Positions 18,730 to 28,270 of a stretch of DNA of 64,000 bases are shown piece after piece. Source of the DNA: Candidatus Acidiferrum typicum (lineage in GTDB: Bacteria > Acidobacteriota > Terriglobia > Acidiferrales > UBA7541). The notes beneath the pieces were generated by a model that was not told the DNA's origin, did not search any database, and saw only the letters and a list, made by a program, of their open reading frames with translations. Both the position numbers and the translations under genes were made by a program. The stretch is taken from positions 238,180 through 302,179 of the forward strand of contig JAOAPV010000005.1 of assembly GCA_025463055.1 (NCBI GenBank), written 5' to 3'. The number at the start of each line of letters is the position of its first letter. Position 1 is the first letter of the stretch.

Positions 18730-19650
18730 CTATTTGTTGGCAGATTCGGTTTGCTCGAATGCATGGTAGGACGATCGCACCAGGGGCCCGGCCTCCACGT
18801 GCTTGAATCCCATGGCTTCGCCAAGGATCTTGAACTCCGCAAATTCATCCGGATGCACGTAGCGAACGATTGGCAGATGCTCTTTCGTTGGCTGCAAATA
18901 CTGGCCCAACGTAAGGATGTCGGTCCCCTGCCCCGCCAAATCCTGCAACGTAGACAGCACTTCTTCTTTTTCTTCACCAAGGCCCAACATCAATCCAGTC
19001 TTGGTCGGCACTTCCGGATGCGCCTCTTTCGAACGCCGCAGCAACTCGAGCGACCGCTCATACAGAGCGCCTTTGCGTACTTGGCGGTAAAGACGCGGCA
19101 CGGTTTCTGTATTGTGATTGAGCACGTCCGGCTTGGTCGCCAGAACTGTATTCAGAGCGCTCCAGTTGCCGCGAAAATCCGGAATCAACACTTCCACCTT
19201 GCAGCCCGGCACGCGCCGCCGAATTTCCCCGATCGTGCGTGCAAAAATGTGCGCGCCGCCGTCCGGCTGGTCGTCGCGATTGACCGAAGTTACCACCGCG
19301 TAGCGCAAACCCATGCGCGCGACCGCCTCCGCCACGCGAAACGGCTCTTCCTCGTCAGGGGGGCCCACTGGCTTGCCCGAGGGCACTGCGCAAAATCCGC
19401 AAGCGCGCGTGCAAATGTCTCCCAAGATCATGAAGGTGGCCGTGCCGTGCTCCCAGCATTCACCCATGTTGGGGCAGCGCGCGCTCTCGCAAACGGTGTG
19501 CAGGTCCAGCGTGCGCATGATGCGCTTCAAATCCTGGTAGCGTTCGCCGCCAAAGAACTTAACGCGCAGCCATTCCGGCCGCGGATGCGTGCCAGGAGGC
19601 GGCACCATCGGTGCCGGGCTGTTCGAGATGATGTTAAAAGGAGAGGCCAT
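18730..19650 (-). CDS. lipA: Lipoyl synthase
   Basis: CESARCPNMGECWEHGTATFMILGDICTRACGFCAVPSG. Confidence 0.97.
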   Translation of the reverse strand: MASPFNIISNSPAPMVPPPGTHPRPEWLRVKFFGGERYQDLKRIMRTLDLHTVCESARCPNMGECWEHGTATFMILGDICTRACGFCAVPSGKPVGPPDEEEPFRVAEAVARMGLRYAVVTSVNRDDQPDGGAHIFARTIGEIRRRVPGCKVEVLIPDFRGNWSALNTVLATKPDVLNHNTETVPRLYRQVRKGALYERSLELLRRSKEAHPEVPTKTGLMLGLGEEKEEVLSTLQDLAGQGTDILTLGQYLQPTKEHLPIVRYVHPDEFAEFKILGEAMGFKHVEAGPLVRSSYHAFEQTESANK

Positions 19651-19735
19651 GGAGTATTGGTGAGGTTCTTATTTTACGCGCTTCTCTGGTACGGCACAAA
19701 CTACACCCACCTGTACACAATTGTTTGACAGGCAT

Positions 19736-20569
19736 TTACTTGATGCGCGCGACGCGACCTTGCGTCGGGAAGCGCTGAAATTGCAGCGGATCATGTCCCG
19801 GAACGACCCGCTCATGCGATCCTGCCAATTCGATCATGCGCGCTTGATTCTTTACGTTTGCGGCCTGGTCCGCATCGGAAAAGGTGGCGCTGGCTTTGTG
19901 TTCCGCTAAGTTCCGATACAAGTAGCAATTGTCCGAGGCCAGCACGAAATTAGGACTGCCCTCCACGCGAATATACTGCGACGCGAACGTGTGGCGCGCG
20001 CCGGTGTACGCGCGAATTCCTGGAAAAATCTCGACGTTGTCTCCATCGACGAGCCGCAGCCGCCCTTCCGTATTCAGTCGCACCAGTTCCTTGACATCCT
20101 CTGGATCGATTCCGCCATGCTGCCCGCCCGCTTGCCACGCCTCTCCCGTGTAATAGCGGAACTCCTCCTTCTGTATCCACACGGTAGCCTTCGGAAACAA
20201 ATCGATCCCACCCATGTGGTCCCAGTGAGCATGGCTGATCACCACGTCTGTGATTTCTTCCGGCTTTACACCAGCCGAGCGCACCGCTTCATCTGGGCGC
20301 GCGAAGTCGTTCATGGGAAAATACTTCAGCCAGGATTCGCGGTGAAAGCCGCTATCGAACAAGATGTTGCGTCCGCCGCCACGAATCAGCCAAATGACCA
20401 TGGCGATGTCCACTTTCTCGTCGTTGGGCGCCCCCATAATCAGCCCTGAAACTGGGAAGCCTGGTGAACTCGCATAGCGAATCGCCTGGATCGAGTACTC
20501 AGGGCCGTTGGCTGGCGCTACGATTCCAGTCATCAAGCAAAGGCACACGACAAGTAGCAATCGCTTCAT
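19736..20569 (-). CDS. Secreted metallo-beta-lactamase-fold hydrolase (lactonase-like)
   Basis: Signal peptide MKRLLLVVCLCLMTGIVAPANG; HAHWDH motif; LFDSGFH. Confidence 0.85.
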   Translation of the reverse strand: MKRLLLVVCLCLMTGIVAPANGPEYSIQAIRYASSPGFPVSGLIMGAPNDEKVDIAMVIWLIRGGGRNILFDSGFHRESWLKYFPMNDFARPDEAVRSAGVKPEEITDVVISHAHWDHMGGIDLFPKATVWIQKEEFRYYTGEAWQAGGQHGGIDPEDVKELVRLNTEGRLRLVDGDNVEIFPGIRAYTGARHTFASQYIRVEGSPNFVLASDNCYLYRNLAEHKASATFSDADQAANVKNQARMIELAGSHERVVPGHDPLQFQRFPTQGRVARIK

Positions 20570-20667
20570 GAAAACAAGCCTCCGCATAAAATAGCGCGGC
20601 CATTCTAGCCTTCAAGAAACGACTTGCAACAACGGAAATGTAAATAGTGATGCCCTACAGAAGGAGA

Positions 20668-20943
20668 CTACAGAGGCTGGCGCGAAGAACGAACGAAGTC
20701 GCGCAGCACAGTCACGTTGGGGCCGTAAGCGCCGATGCGCCCTGCATCCACAGGCAAACCCAGTTGCTCCGCGAGGTCGAGATCGACGCCCGCATCATCC
20801 AACTCAGAAAGACTAAATCCCTGCGCCGGCAACACGCGATTAATCCCAGTCGGATACACCGGCCGAGGCGGCCGATGACGCTGCCATGGGCGGCGCGCCA
20901 GTTCGTAAAACTGTTTCCAATCGCGTTTGTGCCAAGTTGTCAT
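20668..20943 (-). CDS. Small basic protein resembling ribosomal protein eL13 (L13e)
   Basis: WHKRDWKQF...GFSLSELDDAGVDLDLAEQLGLPVDAGRIGAYGPNVTVLRDF, matching the eL13 pattern GFSLEEL..AG....A..[IL]G[IL].VD.RR. Confidence 0.75.
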   Translation of the reverse strand: MTTWHKRDWKQFYELARRPWQRHRPPRPVYPTGINRVLPAQGFSLSELDDAGVDLDLAEQLGLPVDAGRIGAYGPNVTVLRDFVRSSRQPL

Positions 20944-21300
20944 ATCGTCGTCTTCTACTACTCTTCGACGTAATTCCTGCCCGATTGGATGCTAAGCCTG
21001 CCCTTGGGGTTAACTGTATTTTCCCCGGTGCGCTACTGCATCTCGCGCCGTCAGGAGGCCTAAAGATATACGCCGCCATGCACGCCGCCAGACATTTCAG
21101 CGCTCGTTGTATCAAACCCGTTACGGGGTTAATTGTTTCGCACGGCCTGTTGGCGCTTTGGACTCGTCGGTTTCGCCTCGGAAAGTTGAGTAGAAGGTGC
21201 TTGCCTGCGGGGACTTGTGGCCCTGAACTAGAACGTTGGCTGCAAAGCGACTCGCAGGCGGCTGTATACTACGCGCATCAGCCTACGTTGGCGAGTAAGA

Positions 21301-22566
21301 ATGATGGCTCCTGCGCACATTGTCGTTCACTACCATGAGCTGTGGCTCAAACGAGGCAATCGCCGCTTTTTTTTGCACAAGCTGCGGGAAGCGCTGCGCC
21401 GCGCGCTGGACGGCATCGCTGTCACCCGCATCTCTAAGCCAGCCGACCGCCTGATCATCGAAATTGCCGATGCCGCACATGTCAATGAAGCCTTGCAGCG
21501 CCTGACGCGTGTCAGCGGCATTTCGCACCTGGCCATCGCGCGCGTGTTGCGGCGCCCCGCCTTAAATGACGATCCACTCGACACGATTCGTGCCGCTGCT
21601 TGGGAAGAAATTCGCAGCGAGCAATTCGCGTCCTTTGCTGTGCGGGTCCGCCGCAGCGATAAAGACTTTCCCTTGAACGCTGTGGCTATCGAGCGCGAGG
21701 TCGGCGGCTACCTCTTTGACAAATTGCAGGGCGAAGGCCGCGATGTGCGGGTCGATCTAAAGGCGCCTGCCCTAACCTGCAGGATCGAAATCACCCGCGG
21801 CCCGCTGCTCGTGTACGCGCGCCGCATCATCGGGCCGGGCGGGCTTCCGCCGAACACCGCCGGCCGGCTCGTCTGCCTACTGTCTGGCGGTTTCGATTCT
21901 GCAGTGGCCGCGTACAAAATGATGAAGCGCGGCGCGCATTTGAGTTTCGTTCATTTCTGGGGAGGCGGCGCCGAGGCCGGAGAGTCTTCCGTTCACGTTG
22001 CACGCGAACTGGTCGAGCGCCTGGTGCCGTGGCAGTTCACCGCAAAGCTGTATCTTGTTCCGTTCGAACCTTTGCAGCGCGAAATCGCCGCGCAGGCACC
22101 CGATGCGTTTCGTATTCTTCTCTACCGCCGCCTGATGCTGCGTATAGCGGAACGCATTGCCTTGCGCGGTGGCGGCAAAGGCGTGATCACTGGCGACAGT
22201 CTCGGCCAAGTGGCTTCGCAAACACTGCAGAATTTGCAAGCAGTAGGCGCCATCGCCAGGCTTCCGCTGTACCGCCCCTTAATTGGCGACGACAAACTGG
22301 AAATTCAGGAAATCGCGCGACGTATAGGCACGCACGATATTTCCGAACAGCCCTTTCACGATTGCTGCCCGGTATTTCAACCCAAATCGCCCGCGCTCTT
22401 CGCCACGGCTGAGGCATTGGACGCTGCCGAAGCCACGCTGGACGTTCCGTCCCTTGTGGATCGCGCCATTCGAACCCTCAGCGTCCTGCGTTATCGCTAT
22501 GCGCAAGGAAAAGCCGAGCGCACCGATGTCGAGCACACGAAAGCGAAACACACAACTACCTCTTAG
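21301..22566 (+). CDS. thiI: tRNA 4-thiouridine synthase ThiI (THUMP + PP-loop, no rhodanese domain)
   Basis: THUMP region then CLLSGGFDSAVAAYKMMKRG; VITGDSLGQVASQTLQNL. Confidence 0.93.
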   Translation: MMAPAHIVVHYHELWLKRGNRRFFLHKLREALRRALDGIAVTRISKPADRLIIEIADAAHVNEALQRLTRVSGISHLAIARVLRRPALNDDPLDTIRAAAWEEIRSEQFASFAVRVRRSDKDFPLNAVAIEREVGGYLFDKLQGEGRDVRVDLKAPALTCRIEITRGPLLVYARRIIGPGGLPPNTAGRLVCLLSGGFDSAVAAYKMMKRGAHLSFVHFWGGGAEAGESSVHVARELVERLVPWQFTAKLYLVPFEPLQREIAAQAPDAFRILLYRRLMLRIAERIALRGGGKGVITGDSLGQVASQTLQNLQAVGAIARLPLYRPLIGDDKLEIQEIARRIGTHDISEQPFHDCCPVFQPKSPALFATAEALDAAEATLDVPSLVDRAIRTLSVLRYRYAQGKAERTDVEHTKAKHTTTS

Positions 22567-22630
22567 AACTTTTTCAAGGAACGTTTAGCCGCTTCCGGAA
22601 GGAAGCCGCCTCTACCTGGAGAGTGCTTGC

Positions 22631-23029
22631 TTACCAGCGGTTGCCGCGATCGCCTCGGTCACCGCCGCGATCACCGCCGCGTCCGCCGCCACCACCGTGG
22701 CCACCGCGTCCGCCGCCACCGCCACCACGCCCGCCGCCATATCCCCCGCCGCGCCCGCCGCCACCGCCACCGGCGCGTTCTGCCTGAGGCCGTGCTTCGT
22801 TCACCACGAGATTGCGCCCGCCGAAATTCTGGCCATTCAACGAATTCACCGCGCGGTCTGCGTCTTCGTCGCTATTCACTTCGACGAACGCGAACCCGCG
22901 CGATTGTCCAGTAAAACGATCGCGGATGAGATTGACGCCAGAGGGTGTAACGCCGATCTGAGAGAACCACTCGTGGAGTTGATCTTCCGTAGCGGAAAAC
23001 GGAAGATTCCCAATATAGAGCTTCTTCAC
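22631..23029 (-). CDS. Glycine-rich RRM RNA-binding protein
   Basis: KKLYIGNLPFSATEDQLHEWF (RNP2), SRGFAFVEV (RNP1), RGGGYGGGRGGGGGG tail. Confidence 0.95.
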   Translation of the reverse strand: MKKLYIGNLPFSATEDQLHEWFSQIGVTPSGVNLIRDRFTGQSRGFAFVEVNSDEDADRAVNSLNGQNFGGRNLVVNEARPQAERAGGGGGGRGGGYGGGRGGGGGGRGGHGGGGGRGGDRGGDRGDRGNRW

Positions 23030-23341
23030 CTGCCCACTCCTTCTGCCCGGAACCCAAATAAGAGTCGCGGAGCGCGCCGAAGGGACGAGAGTCGTACACG
23101 GGCAGTCCGGGTAGCAGGGCCACCACGGGCGCGAGACTGGACACTCCAGCGGTCGTTAGCATCCTCTCGAAAATTTACCTTATTTGCAACGGGAAAGAGG
23201 CTGTAGGGCCCACTGGCATCCGACGCCGATCCCTCTGCAACCCGACACGACACGCTAACTCCTTGCGCGCATCGGTGTTAGGATGCCCTCAACGACGACG
23301 CGTCCTGGTGCGGAATCGTGCGAGGTTCCATGCGCGGCACG

Positions 23342-24967
23342 ATGATGGACTTTCCCCTGACCCTTCCCACGCTCCTTGAGCGCGCTGACAAGCTCTTCGC
23401 TCGTGTCGAAATCGTTTCTCGCCGGCCCGATCGCACGATTGTCCGCACCTGCTACGGCGACTTCTATCGCCGCGCTCGCCGCCTCGCCTCGGCTCTAACT
23501 AAACTCGGCCTGCGCCCTGGCGACCGCGTCGCCTCCATGATGTGGAATCACGTTGGCCACCTCGAGGCCTTCTTTGGTGTTCCCTCCGCCGGCGGAATCC
23601 TGCATACGCTAAATTTGCGCCTCCATCCGCACGAAATTGCTGGCATTGCCAATCATGCTGCCGATCGCTTTTTGCTGATTGATGACGTACTTCTGCCCGT
23701 GTTTGAAAAATTCCGCCAAGATGCGCCGTTTGAGCGTGTCATCGTTGTTCCTTATGGCTGTGGCCAAGTTCCCGAAGGCTTTCTAGATTATGAGCAGTTG
23801 CTCGCGGAAGCCGATGATGATTTCCAATATCCCAAGCTCGACGAAAACGACGGGGCTGCGATGTGCTTCACCTCGGGCACCACGGGCTTTTCCAAGGGCG
23901 TTGTTTACTCGCATCGCGCGATAGTGTTGCACTCCTTCGCTGAGGCCATGGCGGATTGTTTTGCCATCAGCCATCACGACACCGTCCTTCCGGTCGCCCC
24001 CATGTTTCACGCCAACGCGTGGGGCTTGCCGTACACCTGCGTGATGACTGGAGCGCGTCTGATTCTGCCGGGACCCAACGTGGACGCGGAAAGCGTGCTC
24101 GACCTAATCGAGCAGGAGCAGGTCACCATCGCCTGTGGCGTTCCTACGGTTTGGCTTGGCGTGCTTTGCGCGCTCGAGAAAAATCGTGACCGCTGGAAAT
24201 TTCCATCGCCGGTTCGCATCGTGATCGGCGGTACCGCTCCGCCCATCGGCCTGATGCGCGCGCTGGACAAACATAACCTGCGCATCATGCACCTTTGGGG
24301 TATGACGGAGACTACTCCTGTCGGAACCGTCGGACGCCTCAAACGCCACATGCTGGACTGGAGCGAAGATCAACGCTACGAGGTTCGTGCCAAACAAGGG
24401 TGGCCTGCGCCCTTCATCGAACTACGCGTCACGCGTAACGACGGCCCCGAAGGAGAAGGGAAAGAAGTGGAAGCCCCGCGCGACGGAGAAACGCCGGGAG
24501 AACTCGAAGTCCGCGGCCCCTGGGTCGCTGCCAGCTACTACAACGCGCCCGACCAATCGCATCGCTGGACCGAGGACGGCTGGTTTAAAACCGGCGACGT
24601 CGCCACCATGGATGACGAAGGCTTCATAAAAATCGTCGATCGCGCGAAAGATTTGGTGAAGTCCGGCGGCGAATGGATCAGTTCCGTCGACCTCGAAAAC
24701 ACGCTAATGGGTCATCCCGCCGTAAAGGAAGCGGCCGTCGTAGGCGTGCCGCATCCCAAGTGGCAAGAGCGCCCGTTAGCCGCTGTGGTCCTGAAAGATG
24801 GTGCAAGCGCCACGCCGGAGGAGCTTCGCGAATTTCTAGCTAAGTCCTTCGCCAAATGGCAGATCCCCGACGCCTTCGTCTTTGTCCCCGAAATACCGCG
24901 TACGTCTGTCGGCAAATTCAAGAAAATCGCCCTGCGCGAACAATTCGCCAACTGGAATTGGGAATGA
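23342..24967 (+). CDS. Long-chain fatty-acid-CoA ligase (AMP-binding)
   Basis: [50 protein letters not shown]; start may be 23318-23342. Confidence 0.95.
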   Translation: MMDFPLTLPTLLERADKLFARVEIVSRRPDRTIVRTCYGDFYRRARRLASALTKLGLRPGDRVASMMWNHVGHLEAFFGVPSAGGILHTLNLRLHPHEIAGIANHAADRFLLIDDVLLPVFEKFRQDAPFERVIVVPYGCGQVPEGFLDYEQLLAEADDDFQYPKLDENDGAAMCFTSGTTGFSKGVVYSHRAIVLHSFAEAMADCFAISHHDTVLPVAPMFHANAWGLPYTCVMTGARLILPGPNVDAESVLDLIEQEQVTIACGVPTVWLGVLCALEKNRDRWKFPSPVRIVIGGTAPPIGLMRALDKHNLRIMHLWGMTETTPVGTVGRLKRHMLDWSEDQRYEVRAKQGWPAPFIELRVTRNDGPEGEGKEVEAPRDGETPGELEVRGPWVAASYYNAPDQSHRWTEDGWFKTGDVATMDDEGFIKIVDRAKDLVKSGGEWISSVDLENTLMGHPAVKEAAVVGVPHPKWQERPLAAVVLKDGASATPEELREFLAKSFAKWQIPDAFVFVPEIPRTSVGKFKKIALREQFANWNWE

Positions 24968-24970
24968 CAG

Positions 24971-25348
24971 TTAGTCCTTGGAAATTGGTAGGCCAGCGTC
25001 GGTCCAGCCTTTCCAGCCGCCGTCCATGGATTCCACGTTGGTGTAGCCCATTTTCTGCAAATTCTCCGCCACCAGTGCGGAGCGAAAACCGCCGCCGCAA
25101 TACAAAATCAATTTCGCGCCAGTATCCGGAATGCGCTGCTCGATGTCGCGCTCGATGATGCCTCGGCCCAGGTGCACCGCATTCGGAAGATGCCCTTTGG
25201 TCCACTCATTGTCTTCGCGCACGTCAATCAGCAGAAATTTCTCGCCCGCATCGATGCGCCGCTTTACGTCCGGAACATTCGTTTCTTTCACGCGCGTCTT
25301 TGCGTCTTGCACGAGCTTCAAAAATTGTGGTGAATGCGCCATCGGCAT
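24971..25348 (-). CDS. Single-domain rhodanese-like protein
   Basis: FLLIDVREDNEWTKGHLPNAVHLGRG; ILYCGGGFRSA. Confidence 0.94.
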   Translation of the reverse strand: MPMAHSPQFLKLVQDAKTRVKETNVPDVKRRIDAGEKFLLIDVREDNEWTKGHLPNAVHLGRGIIERDIEQRIPDTGAKLILYCGGGFRSALVAENLQKMGYTNVESMDGGWKGWTDAGLPISKD

Positions 25349-25419
25349 CTCCGTTTGCTATAAAAATGTTCAGGAAAAGCGTAGCACAGAGGCTCGCCAT
25401 GTGCAGGTTGTGCGCCAAG

Positions 25420-25893
25420 CTACCGGGTGGGAGTCGCTGCCGCGGATTTTTGCTCGCCGCCCTTTGCCGCTATTGCACGCACCAGATTTACCAAATTCCA
25501 GCGCAGCTTTTCCGGCAGACGGTCGCCTTCCGCCATCATCTTCCCTTTGCCTTTGGTAATGATGTAGAAAATTTCGCCGTCGGTCACGTTCGCCAGCGTA
25601 GTGGGCTCTCGCCAATCACTCATGGTCAGCTTCATCGACTCCACCACGTCGCCTTTGCCGTCGCCTTTTGGTCCGTGGCACATCGCGCAGTCATACCCAA
25701 ATACCTTGCGCGCTTCCGCAAGGCCTTCTGGGCTGGATTTGACGGGGTTTACGCGCGCCACATCCTCAGGCGCAATTTTGTAGTCACCCGTAGCTTTGGA
25801 TTTGTCGGGATTTTCTTGCGCGCCTTGCCCAGCGTTGGTAACGCCGAGGCTCGCAAGCAAAACCGCACTTAGCAGAAGAAAAGATCGCCTCAT
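25420..25893 (-). CDS. Periplasmic cytochrome c family protein
   Basis: Signal peptide; CAMCHGPKGDGKGD heme motif. Confidence 0.9.
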   Translation of the reverse strand: MRRSFLLLSAVLLASLGVTNAGQGAQENPDKSKATGDYKIAPEDVARVNPVKSSPEGLAEARKVFGYDCAMCHGPKGDGKGDVVESMKLTMSDWREPTTLANVTDGEIFYIITKGKGKMMAEGDRLPEKLRWNLVNLVRAIAAKGGEQKSAAATPTR

Positions 25894-25992
25894 ACCGCCT
25901 CCTTACACATGCATATGCCGAAGGAGAGGTTCGGCTCCATTTGTGGCGGATTCTACGCCCGCGAAAGGTGCAGCGCCAGTAATAAGAAGCTG

Positions 25993-28098
25993 CTAGTTGC
26001 TAAGCGCTGGTTTGCGCGGGAGGGTCTTGCTTGGCGCCACCGCGCAAGCACCACGTCGGCCTGCATCACCGGATCCGGCACGGAAACGGCTGGACTCGCG
26101 CACGCGCGTCCGCAGTCCGTCGACGACTGCTGGAATGGGATTGTGCGCCGCCCCGCGCACCAGAAAAATCATCAGCGCCGATTCCCCGGGAGCGTCCAAG
26201 CTCGAGGTGATGCCTACGCCCTGCACTCCCGGCAGGTTCATCAGCTCCTGCGCCCGCGCGGTGTGCACCGGCTTCGCTCGCGCCATCTCCGCTTCAGAAA
26301 TCGGATAAACCTCCGGGGCCGACGCAGCCGATTGCTCGAGCTGCGCGCTCTCTTTTGCGGACAAAGCGCCGCGTTGCGAGAACAGCGCGCTTTCGACAAT
26401 CCGCGTGCGAACACCATCCACCTGCGAGGGAATGTTTGTTCGCGGCTGCCCTGCGCTAACGAAAAACAAAACCGCCGCCTCATGCGGATTGTCTCGGCTC
26501 GCGCCCACGCCAACCGCTTGCACCTCCGGGTGCGCCAGCAGCTCTGGTGCATGCGCGTCGCGAACGGCCGCCGCCTTCTGCATAGACTCCGGAGCAACTG
26601 CTGTTGCCGCCTGTGTGCTGCTCGCGGAAGCTGGTTTGTTCGGCAGGCTGCACCCAATCACTGCGTGGGCACCGCCTCCGACGAACGTCACCGCGTTGCC
26701 GCCACTCGCAAAGAAACTCAATACCTGACCAACGGGATTCCCAACCGTATCCGTATCCGATCCCCCAAACAGCAAAGCCACAGGGTCCGCGGAAGCTTCG
26801 GAAACAATCAGCGACCCGGAATCCCCCTCCGCGCTGAAGCTCCCTCCAGCGACGTCCACCTGATTCGTATAGTTCACGGTAAAAGTGGCGCCAGTCCCGC
26901 ATCCTTTTTGGTACTGCACCGCGTTCACATTCACGGCCACCGCCAAAACGGTCGAGCACGTCAATCCCGTTGACCTTCCGCTCTTGGCCACCGGCATCCC
27001 TAGTGAAGCCGCCACTCCGGAACCCGCATGCGGCGCTTCCGGAACCGGGACGCCGTTCGCGTCTGCAGTCGCACCCAAGTAAAGAATGTTTCCCATGGGA
27101 TCGACATTGCCCGGAATCACTTGCGCAATTGCAGCATCGATCTTCGGCAACGGTCCATTCTCCAGGTTATAGAACGCGCTGAGGGTTGCCACCGTGCGTG
27201 CTCCCGAAGAAGTGCACGTCGAAGTATCAATCAAGCCAGGCTCAATAATCGGATCACCAGGCTGCGCAATATCACTACGCGCAAGGATGTGTGTATTGCT
27301 CAGAATAAATTGCGTTCCGCCGCGCGTCACCAGCGAGCCGAGCGTTCCGCCACAACACGTAATCGTGTGCGCAGCCGTGTTCGTGCTCGAGTCGTTCGCA
27401 TTTCCTCCGGAAGCTCCCAGCGCGATTGCGCCAGACTGCGCGCTTTCATTTGCCGGCTGGACGGTCACGGTTGCCGAGCCAGAGTCCGCGCTGTTTGCCT
27501 GCGAGACCGCGGTCACCGTCGCAGTCGTCGTCACGCTGCTGCCCTTGCCATCTGATTTCGTCGGAACGCCGCTCGGCGCAACATAAAGGCCGCTCGTGGA
27601 AATGAATCCGACGGACTGGTTTCCGCCGGCGATTCCGTCGACCTCCCAGTTGACCGCCGTGCTCGGCGATCCGTTCACCGACGCCGTGAATTGTTGCGTC
27701 CCAAAATTTGCGACCGAAGCAGCGCTCGGCGAAACGCTCACGGAACTAGAGGCAGCTGCAGTCGTCACCGTAACTGTTGCCGAGCCAGTCTTTGAGCCGT
27801 CTTTCTGTGAAGTAGCGGTCACCGTGAACTGCGGAGGATTTGGCACCGTTGTCGGTGCGGTATAGAGACCACTGCTAGAGACGGTTCCATTCGCGGCTCC
27901 GCCGGCAACGCTCCAGGTCACGGTGGTATTCGACGTGCCCGACACGGTTGCCGTGAACTGCTGCGTCTTGCTCACAACAACGCTCGCCGTGGCTGGAGTA
28001 ACGCCAACCGCAACCGGAGTGTTTTGCGCTGTGTTCGCGCAACCCAGGAACAACGCAGAGACGCAACTTAGGCCACTCAGTAATAACGCGCAGCGCAC
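25993..28098 (-). CDS. Lipoprotein with Ig-like (Big2-type) repeats, trypsin-like domain and duplicated C-terminal module
   Basis: Lipobox SALFLGC; two TPATASVVVSKTQQFTATVSG-type repeats; LSNTHIL, KIDAAIAQV, AEGDSGSLIV as putative H/D/S triad. Confidence 0.85.
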   Translation of the reverse strand: MRCALLLSGLSCVSALFLGCANTAQNTPVAVGVTPATASVVVSKTQQFTATVSGTSNTTVTWSVAGGAANGTVSSSGLYTAPTTVPNPPQFTVTATSQKDGSKTGSATVTVTTAAASSSVSVSPSAASVANFGTQQFTASVNGSPSTAVNWEVDGIAGGNQSVGFISTSGLYVAPSGVPTKSDGKGSSVTTTATVTAVSQANSADSGSATVTVQPANESAQSGAIALGASGGNANDSSTNTAAHTITCCGGTLGSLVTRGGTQFILSNTHILARSDIAQPGDPIIEPGLIDTSTCTSSGARTVATLSAFYNLENGPLPKIDAAIAQVIPGNVDPMGNILYLGATADANGVPVPEAPHAGSGVAASLGMPVAKSGRSTGLTCSTVLAVAVNVNAVQYQKGCGTGATFTVNYTNQVDVAGGSFSAEGDSGSLIVSEASADPVALLFGGSDTDTVGNPVGQVLSFFASGGNAVTFVGGGAHAVIGCSLPNKPASASSTQAATAVAPESMQKAAAVRDAHAPELLAHPEVQAVGVGASRDNPHEAAVLFFVSAGQPRTNIPSQVDGVRTRIVESALFSQRGALSAKESAQLEQSAASAPEVYPISEAEMARAKPVHTARAQELMNLPGVQGVGITSSLDAPGESALMIFLVRGAAHNPIPAVVDGLRTRVRESSRFRAGSGDAGRRGACAVAPSKTLPRKPALSN

Positions 28099-28270
28099 GA
28101 ATATCCTAACTGGACGGCAGGGGGTCCCATTTCAAAAATAGGAATCACAAGGTGGACAATACCGACAGCATTTACCCATGGAGTTGGACTACGTAGCTGG
28201 CTAAAAAGGATGCTCGGGAGAGTACAGGCCGAGAGTATCGCTACGGTGGGGGATTCCTTACGGCGCTGCT

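Noticed and set aside
22631-22800. GC-rich short repeats that could look like a CRISPR or satellite
   Set aside because: They encode the glycine-rich RGG tail of the RRM protein; no regular spacer structure.
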